The position numbers and the translations under genes were made by a program. Positions 7,231-13,860 of a stretch of 13,860 bases of DNA are shown here, one piece after another. Under the pieces are notes generated by a model. The model had not been told where the DNA came from, made no database searches, and worked only from the letters and a program-made list of their open reading frames with translations. The DNA is taken from contig JAKALV010000061.1 of NCBI GenBank assembly GCA_021824055.1, positions 1 to 13,860 on the forward strand, read 5' to 3'. Each line of letters starts with the position of its first letter. The first letter of the stretch is position 1. Origin of the DNA: Acidobacteriota bacterium. Its GTDB lineage: Bacteria > Acidobacteriota > Vicinamibacteria > Vicinamibacterales > SCN-69-37.

Positions 7231-7431
7231 ATGGACTTCCGCATGGACCGTCGCGCGGCCGTGGTCACCACGGCGCGTCACGTCGATCAGGGACGGAGCG
7301 ATCTGGCCTATTGGCGTGGCCGTCCGGTTCACGAGCGTCTGTCCGCGGTCGAGTTCTTGAGGAGACAATTCGGTGGACCTGGCGCAAGACTTCAGCGAGT
7401 TCTTCGCGTTACTCAGCGACCACCGCGTTGA
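7231..7431 (+). CDS. Small conserved-looking protein paired with nucleotidyltransferase
   Basis: Sixty-six residues, starting MDFRMDRRAAVVTT. The pattern YWRGRPVHERLSAVEFLRRQ followed by ARLQRVLRVTQRPPR resembles small proteins that, as far as I recall, are often encoded just before MNT-type nucleotidyltransferases. No catalytic motif or membrane segment is visible; it looks helical and basic. It starts directly behind a TACAAT box with no Shine-Dalgarno. Its last 59 bases overlap the start of the next gene in another frame. The Shine-Dalgarno of that gene (GAGGAG) lies inside this ORF, so its translation probably affects the partner. The function could be antitoxin-like, which is inference from context only. 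Confidence 0.6.
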   Translation: MDFRMDRRAAVVTTARHVDQGRSDLAYWRGRPVHERLSAVEFLRRQFGGPGARLQRVLRVTQRPPR

Positions 7432-7828
7432 GTTCGTTGTCGTCGGCGGCTATGCATTGGCGCTGCACGGGGCGCCCAGATACACCGGCGACCTCGACAT
7501 CCTCGTGCGCCCTTCGCATACGAACGCCCTTCGGTTGCTTGACGCCATTCGCGCCTTTGGATTTTTGCCCGACTCCGTGACCGCGGACGCCGTCGTCGCC
7601 GAGTCGTGCCTGATACAGCTCGGCGTTTTGCCGGTGCAGCTGCACATCATGAGCGCCATCGACGGGGTCACGTGGGACGACGTGTGGACCGGACACGAAG
7701 TGGCCACGCTGTCAGGGATGCAGATTCCGTTCATCGGCCGGCGCGCATTCGTCGCCAACAAACGCGCCACGGGTCGAGCGCGGGACATGGCTGACCTCGA
7801 GGCGCTTGGCGAAGAGAACCCAGAATAG
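7373..7828 (+). CDS. MNT-fold nucleotidyltransferase-superfamily protein
   Basis: A 151-residue protein. GTG at 7373 is decided by GAGGAG 8 nt upstream. The nucleotidyltransferase core is seen at residues 21-43: FVVVGGYALALHG followed by PRYTGDLDIL, giving GG (25-26) and the metal-binding pair Asp40 and Asp42. The middle part (GVLPVQLHIMSAIDGVTWDD) and the C-terminus (IGRRAFVANKRATGRARDMA) are typical of stand-alone bacterial members sometimes labelled DUF6036-like. The superfamily includes MNT antitoxins of HEPN/MNT pairs, AbiEii/MenA tRNA-modifying toxins and antibiotic adenylyltransferases. The substrate is unknown here. No HEPN gene is adjacent; the preceding 66-residue protein is the only obvious partner. 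The stop abuts the stop of the convergent gene directly. Confidence 0.85.
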   Translation: MDLAQDFSEFFALLSDHRVEFVVVGGYALALHGAPRYTGDLDILVRPSHTNALRLLDAIRAFGFLPDSVTADAVVAESCLIQLGVLPVQLHIMSAIDGVTWDDVWTGHEVATLSGMQIPFIGRRAFVANKRATGRARDMADLEALGEENPE

Positions 7829-8161
7829 CTAGATCGCGTGCTCGCGGAGTTGAGCGTCGATCGCCGCGGCCACGCGAAGGGGCGCGGCGCTGAGGTCGAC
7901 CATGCTCGTGGCCACGATCTCGGCGGCGGCATCACTCGGCGCGAAGGCCCGCCGCACTTCGGAATCGCCGTCGACGCTCGACGAGGCCGAGGCCGCTTCC
8001 TCCTCCAACCGCCGCCACACTCCGGCCGTGAAATGCCGCCGTTCAATTCGATGCTCGTCACGCCAGAGGACGGCGCAATAGCGGGCCTCGGGCGCGATCG
8101 CGCCCTTCCCGACGCGACCGGACGCGCTGATGTCGTAATAGCGAACGATCACGCCGCGCAC
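7829..8161 (-). CDS. Hypothetical protein, convergent with nucleotidyltransferase gene
   Basis: One hundred and ten residues, not recognised. GTG at 8161 is the first plausible start; a second GTG lies three codons later, and GGAG sits 4 bases before the first and about 13 before the second. The N-terminal half contains IVRYYDISASGRVGKGAI, RYCAVLWRDEHRIERRHF and VWRRLEEEAA; the C-terminal half is Ala-rich and helical. Aromatic and charged residues are spread as in a real protein, whereas the opposite-strand frame is the Arg/His/Gly-rich kind seen in GC shadows. Its TAG stop is the complement of the CTA that directly follows the nucleotidyltransferase TAG. Reality of the gene is likely but not certain; function unknown. 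Confidence 0.55.
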   Translation of the reverse strand: MRGVIVRYYDISASGRVGKGAIAPEARYCAVLWRDEHRIERRHFTAGVWRRLEEEAASASSSVDGDSEVRRAFAPSDAAAEIVATSMVDLSAAPLRVAAAIDAQLREHAI

Positions 8162-8217
8162 GACTCCAGATTCAACATGACGGAATCGTACCCGAAGACT
8201 GTGTTGTTGCTCAGAAT

Positions 8218-8303
8218 TCAGGGCACCGCGACTTCGACGTAGGATCCGACCGCGGCCGTGGAGACCGCGTCGGCAGTGTGCCCTGATCGAACAGGGCAGG
8301 GAC
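8218..8303 (-). pseudogene. Remnant of a DUF433-partner PIN-like toxin gene (internal deletion)
   Basis: Directly after the DUF433 stop the same frame reads (V)PALFDQGT, resembling the N-terminus of PIN-like toxins (DUF5615-like) that start with LFDQGTP. About 20 bases on, a shifted frame reads DAVSTAAVGSYVEVAVP and a TGA at 8218, resembling the C-terminus of the same proteins as I recall it (roughly DAVNAATPGSYVEV). Only about 86 bp separate the two ends where about 330 are expected, and the start codon position holds GTC. I read this as a toxin gene that lost its middle. Similarity is from memory, over short stretches. Confidence 0.5.
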
Positions 8304-8522
8304 TCAGGTCACCTCGAGCGAACGGGCCGCGTGCTCCAAAACGAGCCGCACCTGCTCCAAGGTCACGCCCGGGAACCATTCAAGGAATTCGGTGACCTGC
8401 GCACCGTCCTCGATGTTCTGGAACAGCGCCGCCACGGGCACGCGCGTGCCGCGAAAGACCCAGGCGCCGCTCACACAACCAGGGCTGCGTTCGACGACAG
8501 GGCATTGCGACCGGTCGATCAT
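8304..8522 (-). CDS. DUF433 family protein, likely orphan antitoxin
   Basis: Seventy-two residues from the ATG at 8522; a TTG at 8576 would add 18 poorly conserved residues. DUF433 hallmarks are clear: CVSGAWVFRGTRVPVAALF, then NIEDGAQVTEFLEWFPGV and LEQVRLVLEHAARSLEV. The family has a small helix-turn-helix-like fold and normally forms an antitoxin with a PIN-like (DUF5615) toxin encoded directly downstream. Here the downstream stretch holds only short fragments resembling that toxin, so the protein is probably orphaned. It follows the TOPRIM gene on the same strand with a gap of about 90 bp and might be cotranscribed with it. Confidence 0.85.
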   Translation of the reverse strand: MIDRSQCPVVERSPGCVSGAWVFRGTRVPVAALFQNIEDGAQVTEFLEWFPGVTLEQVRLVLEHAARSLEVT

Positions 8523-8615
8523 GACCTGATGGTACGCGCGGGCGGATAGCCGCTCCAAACAATGTATCTTGGTCAACCGCTAGCGCCGAATTGGTGCCGT
8601 TGAATCCAGCGCCGA

Positions 8616-9230
8616 TCACCTATGAGCAGTGATCAGCTGGTCGAGCCTCGCAACACATTTGGCCAAGCTCATCGAATGTTCAACCGCAGACTCGAGTCGC
8701 CAACCTCTCGATGCATCGGACGCAAACTCAATTAGCCTTGACGTGTACGCCGGTCCGACCCGGCGGCCCGAGCCTGGGCGCGGCATCATGTCTTGGCGGA
8801 GAGCCAAGCGACGCGATGTCGCGACGATCGCCAAGAGCTTCTCTTTGGCGTCAAGGATAAGATCAGGGTTTACGGGTATAGCGCTCCGCTTCACCGCGAA
8901 GTACTGTGCGAATCGCTCTGCATCCGCCAAGAGCCAGGCCTCGATTTGACGGACCACAACGCGAAAGCGCATGTTCTTGCTTGGTGTGGGAAGCCAGTCC
9001 GCGACTAACTCCCCGGCGCATGGACGATCATCGTCAAGATCCACCAACACCAGCCAAGGGTCGCGCTTAGCCGCGGCATTGTATCCGGGGAGCGCTCGAC
9101 GCAGGTTCGGCTTACCGCCTTGAACCTGAACCCGGTGAACGACACCCCCGCGCTCCTCTATGATGCGACGCAAGACGGGCTCGTCTGAGGGTCCCTCAAC
9201 GGCACCCGAGACGAATACTGGTGCAGCCAC
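8616..9230 (-). CDS. TOPRIM-like (DUF4276/RloB-like) protein, partner of adjacent ATPase
   Basis: Predicted 204 residues. GTG at 9230 comes one base after the ATPase stop (TGA-T-GTG), so the genes are coupled. The N-terminal half has the features of a TOPRIM-type nuclease or DUF4276 protein: VFVSGAVEGPSDEPVLRRII with Glu12, then WLVLVDLDDDRP with Asp64, Asp66 and Asp68, and RFRVVVRQIEAWLLADAER with Glu97. The C-terminal part is helical and basic (KEKLLAIVATSRR, RPGSGRRVGPAYTSRL). In OLD nucleases the ATPase and TOPRIM are in one chain; in PARIS-type systems they are separate genes and the TOPRIM part is an effector released by the ATPase. Comparable arrangement here suggests a defence effector. 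Base composition is lower in GC than the flanks. Exact subfamily is uncertain. Confidence 0.75.
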   Translation of the reverse strand: MAAPVFVSGAVEGPSDEPVLRRIIEERGGVVHRVQVQGGKPNLRRALPGYNAAAKRDPWLVLVDLDDDRPCAGELVADWLPTPSKNMRFRVVVRQIEAWLLADAERFAQYFAVKRSAIPVNPDLILDAKEKLLAIVATSRRLALRQDMMPRPGSGRRVGPAYTSRLIEFASDASRGWRLESAVEHSMSLAKCVARLDQLITAHR

Positions 9231-9231
9231 A

Positions 9232-10395
9232 TCAGTCTCCGAATAGGACTAGCTGCTCGGCTTTACGAGGCCGCGTCAGAGGCATGATGGCCTCGGCTAG
9301 TGTCGAACCACCCTCAAGGAGGTCCCTTACCTCGGCGAAGTTCCCCGCGGTACAAGCTTCTGTTCCTTCCGGACTCGGTCGCAGAAGCAGTACCTCGTCC
9401 AGACCAATCCCCTCATCGCGAAGGAGGTCAGTCGAATGAGTACTTGTGATGATCTGCCGCCCAGTTCGACGCTGCATTCGCGCGAACATCTGCGGCAGGA
9501 ACCTGACGACCTCGGGATGCAGTGACAGCTCGGGCTCTTCCAGCAAGAGCGACCCATCTGCCGATCCAAGGACCCAAAGGAGTCCTAAGAGTCTCAGGGT
9601 CCCATCAGAGAATTGATCTTCTGTTTGCCAGGCGCCCTGCGGCCTCCAATGCTCGTATCGCCCCCGCAGGTGGGGTGATCCTTGAGCGTCCCGCGTTAGT
9701 TCGAGCGCAGACAGCTGCGGAACCGCCACAGCTAGCGCTTCCGATATCCGCCGCAATCGAGCCTTCAGCATCTTCTCCGGCGTCTCGGCGAGCTGCCTCA
9801 GAAAATCGCCGCCGTAAGGATCGTTGGTTCTTCCAACAGACCTGTCCGGCTCTCGGATTAGCTGAGGCACGATGTGAAGGTAGCGAATTGCAGCGAAGGC
9901 ATCTGCCACCGGCCGAAACTGCTTATTGACGTTGACCTGCTGCAGGTACGTCTGAGTCAGGCGTTCAGGATCCTCGCGATCAAGATTATCGGGTCGGTTG
10001 AACAGCTGTGCCCCGCGATGGGTGACTGATTCCCGTTTGATCTGGGGCCGCTGTCTGTTGTCCTGGCCTAGAGCTAGCTCGTACTTCCAGACTTCCCCTG
10101 TGGGATCACCAAGATCCACGCGCATAACAACGTCGGGGTATTTTCGTGCAGAGAGCGAGCGAAGCTTGGAGATGCCTTGGCGCTTGCGAACCGCCTCTTC
10201 AAGACCGCCCCCGACCGAGACAATGTCATGCAGAAACCGAAAGGCGTCCAGGAAATTTGACTTACCGGACGCGTTGGGTCCAACGACAAACACGCGTTGA
10301 GCAAGCTCGACATCGGCTGACCCAAAGTTGCGCCAGTTCTCGAGATGGATTCTCGTAAAACGCAGATTATTCGCGACGCGTCTCGAGGCACTCAT
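9232..10395 (-). CDS. AAA (AAA_21/ABC-like) ATPase of a two-gene ATPase-TOPRIM module
   Basis: Predicted 387 residues, ABC/SMC-type ATPase of the kind found in OLD, RecF-like and PARIS AriA proteins. N-terminal strand pattern LRFTRIHLENWRNFG, Walker A GPNASGKSN at residues 39-47, an arm of about 200 residues, signature-like QFSDGTLRLLGLLWVLG at 261-277, Walker B SLLLEEPELSLHPEV at 282-296 and the switch His in STHSTDLLRD at 318-327. No nuclease domain is fused; the C-terminus ends soon after the ATPase core. ATG at 10395 is preceded by AGG 6 nt upstream. A hand count of one 60-base line gave about 60% GC against about 72% in a line of the metalloprotease gene, which fits recent transfer. With the next gene it makes a candidate anti-phage module; this is inference. 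Confidence 0.88.
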   Translation of the reverse strand: MSASRRVANNLRFTRIHLENWRNFGSADVELAQRVFVVGPNASGKSNFLDAFRFLHDIVSVGGGLEEAVRKRQGISKLRSLSARKYPDVVMRVDLGDPTGEVWKYELALGQDNRQRPQIKRESVTHRGAQLFNRPDNLDREDPERLTQTYLQQVNVNKQFRPVADAFAAIRYLHIVPQLIREPDRSVGRTNDPYGGDFLRQLAETPEKMLKARLRRISEALAVAVPQLSALELTRDAQGSPHLRGRYEHWRPQGAWQTEDQFSDGTLRLLGLLWVLGSADGSLLLEEPELSLHPEVVRFLPQMFARMQRRTGRQIITSTHSTDLLRDEGIGLDEVLLLRPSPEGTEACTAGNFAEVRDLLEGGSTLAEAIMPLTRPRKAEQLVLFGD

Positions 10396-10416
10396 TGTGT
10401 GCCTATCATGCCAGAA

Positions 10417-10447
10417 GCGGGAGCCGGCATCACTGCCGAACTCCCGC
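10417..10447. repeat. Symmetric hairpin just upstream of the ATPase gene
   Basis: GCGGGAG (10417-10423) pairs with CTCCCGC (10441-10447), and inside it GGCA (10426-10429) pairs with TGCC (10434-10437), loop TCAC. It ends about 22 bp before the ATPase ATG and lies about 86 bp after the metalloprotease stop. It could be a terminator of the metalloprotease transcript or an operator over the ATPase promoter. Between it and the ATG only a weak CATGAT could be a -10 box. Confidence 0.6.
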
Positions 10448-10497
10448 CCATGTTCTTACCAAGTAAGTTGACCAGTAATGCAGGTTCCTCGAACTCC

Positions 10498-10522
10498 GGA
10501 CCCTGGACCCTGGACCCTGGAC
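10498..10522. repeat. GGACCCT heptamer array downstream of the metalloprotease gene
   Basis: Three perfect GGACCCT units (10498-10504, 10505-10511, 10512-10518) plus GGAC. The array starts 11 bp past the metalloprotease stop on the minus strand. The reverse complement of the unit (AGGGTCC) recurs within rdgB at 13653-13678. Confidence 0.9.
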
Positions 10523-10532
10523 GACCAGTGCT

Positions 10533-13220
<2,688 letters not shown>

Positions 13221-13257
13221 TGAACGCTCCAGAGTAACGGGGGATCGTGCGCCGCTG

Positions 13258-13265
13258 ATTATACT
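13258..13265. promoter_or_regulatory. Overlapping back-to-back -10 boxes between metalloprotease gene and rdgB
   Basis: The sequence ATTATACT holds a perfect TATAAT on the minus strand (13258-13263), about 37 bp before the metalloprotease ATG, and TATACT on the plus strand (13260-13265), 10 bp before the rdgB ATG. The rdgB transcript would be nearly leaderless. No good -35 box is seen on either side. The whole gap is 55 bp. Confidence 0.55.
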
Positions 13266-13275
13266 CAGTCCACCG

Positions 13276-13860
13276 ATGCCGAGCCTGCTGATCGCGACGA
13301 CAAATCCGGGAAAGATCCGCGAGATTCTCCCGATACTGGAGGGCACCTCATACCGGCTGCTGACGCTCGCTGACATCGATGGCGGAATTCCTGAGCCCGC
13401 CGAAACCGGCCGCACGTTCGCGGAGAACGCCCGGCTCAAAGCGAATTACTACGCGGCCGCAAGCGGCCTCCGCACCGTCGCCGAAGATTCCGGATTGGAG
13501 ATCGATGCGCTCAACGGACGCCCCGGCATCCACAGCGCGCGCTATCCCGGCGAGACGTACGCGGACAAGTTCAACAACCTCTACCGCGAGCTCGCGCCGC
13601 ATCCAAGACCCTGGAGCGCTCGCTACGTTTGCTCGCTCGCGCTGGCAGTCCCGGGTCCAGAGTCCAGGGTCCAGGGTCGCGAACTCACTGCCCCACTGCC
13701 GAACTGCCCCACTGCCCCACTGCTTTTCGAGTGTACGGGTGTCGTCGAGGGCGAACTGTCACCCTCACCGCGCGGCACGCACGGCTTCGGCTACGACCCG
13801 ATCTTCTATTTTCCCGAGTACGGCGCGACCTTCGGCGAAGTGGACGACGCGATGAAATTG
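13276..13860 (+). CDS. rdgB: RdgB/HAM1-type dITP/XTP pyrophosphatase, 3' end cut; carries repeat insertion
   Basis: First 195 codons of a non-canonical purine nucleoside triphosphatase that removes dITP, dXTP and related nucleotides before they enter DNA. Start ATG 13276: MPSLLIATTNPGKIREI, with TTNPGK as the nucleotide-binding N-terminus. Then RTFAENARLKANYYA, AEDSGLEIDALNGRPGIHSA (Asp71 as probable catalytic residue, Arg89 shortly after), WSARYVCSLALA, FECTGVVEGELSPSPRGTHG and FGYDPIFYFPEYGATFGEVD. The usual protein is about 200 residues, and only a short C-terminal helix (SHR motif) should be missing. Residues 125-149, where the family has a short turn, are coded by two kinds of tandem repeat and read through in frame. 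No stop or frameshift is present in the visible part, so the gene is probably functional. It is separated from rph by about 6 kb. Confidence 0.93.
   Translation, partial: MPSLLIATTNPGKIREILPILEGTSYRLLTLADIDGGIPEPAETGRTFAENARLKANYYAAASGLRTVAEDSGLEIDALNGRPGIHSARYPGETYADKFNNLYRELAPHPRPWSARYVCSLALAVPGPESRVQGRELTAPLPNCPTAPLLFECTGVVEGELSPSPRGTHGFGYDPIFYFPEYGATFGEVDDAMKL
13653..13723 (+). repeat. Heptamer plus octamer repeat tract inside rdgB
   Basis: GGGTCCAG, AGTCCAG, GGTCCAG, GGTC (13653-13678) form a degenerate AGGGTCC heptamer array. After GCGAACTC come four octamers ACTGCCCC, ACTGCCGA, ACTGCCCC, ACTGCCCC and a partial ACTGC (13687-13723). The heptamer is the reverse complement of the array at 10498 and the octamer belongs to the ACTGCCnn family at 1276-1394. 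Confidence 0.9.

Noticed and set aside
7838..8242. 134-codon plus-strand frame
   Set aside because: Gly/Arg/His-rich and it overlaps the more protein-like minus-strand frame and the toxin remnant.
8279..8298. TGCCCTG-ATCGAA-CAGGGCA hairpin as terminator of the DUF433 gene
   Set aside because: It falls within the stretch that reads LFDQGT of the toxin remnant and has no U-tract, so the symmetry may be coincidental.
13379..13855. 158-codon plus-strand frame near the right edge
   Set aside because: It is the out-of-frame shadow of rdgB, whose own frame has all family motifs.

Overview
The window is high-GC bacterial DNA. Genes are closely packed, several start codons overlap the preceding stop codon, and few genes have a strong ribosome binding site. 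The gene content suggests Acidobacteriota, perhaps Vicinamibacteria-like: a PadR regulator coupled to an ADOP/MacB-type orphan permease, a large exported DUF5117/DUF4953-type metalloprotease, and short period-7 and period-8 repeats scattered between and inside genes. This taxonomic placement is inferred from gene content only; the window contains no rRNA or tRNA.

Layout. Positions 1-1256 (minus strand) hold padR, whose stop overlaps the start of an ADOP-family permease cut by the window edge; a near-perfect 38-bp dyad sits directly before padR. Positions 1263-1410 form a long inverted repeat built of octamers. Positions 1397-4235 (minus) hold an SDR oxidoreductase followed by an exported GH127 beta-L-arabinofuranosidase. 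Positions 4263-7115 (plus) hold a tight cluster: an N-acetylmuramoyl-L-alanine amidase (AmiC type), a membrane-anchored GerMN protein and RNase PH. This order resembles the gerM-rph-rdgB order known from Bacillus. The expected next gene, rdgB, appears only at 13276 and runs off the right edge.

Between rph and rdgB lies about 6 kb of probably accessory DNA. It contains a small protein overlapping a MNT-fold nucleotidyltransferase, an unknown gene abutting it tail to tail, a DUF433 antitoxin-like gene followed by what looks like the internally deleted remnant of its toxin, a two-gene AAA ATPase plus TOPRIM-like module of visibly lower GC (a candidate anti-phage system of the split OLD/PARIS kind), and a secreted zinc metalloprotease transcribed divergently from rdgB.

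The most unusual theme is the repeats. An ACTGCCnn octamer family forms a 148-bp palindrome behind the GH127 gene, a GGACCCT heptamer array lies behind the metalloprotease gene, and both families occur together as an in-frame insertion of about 25 codons inside rdgB. A third, 21-bp repeat expands the signal-peptide region of the GH127 gene in frame.
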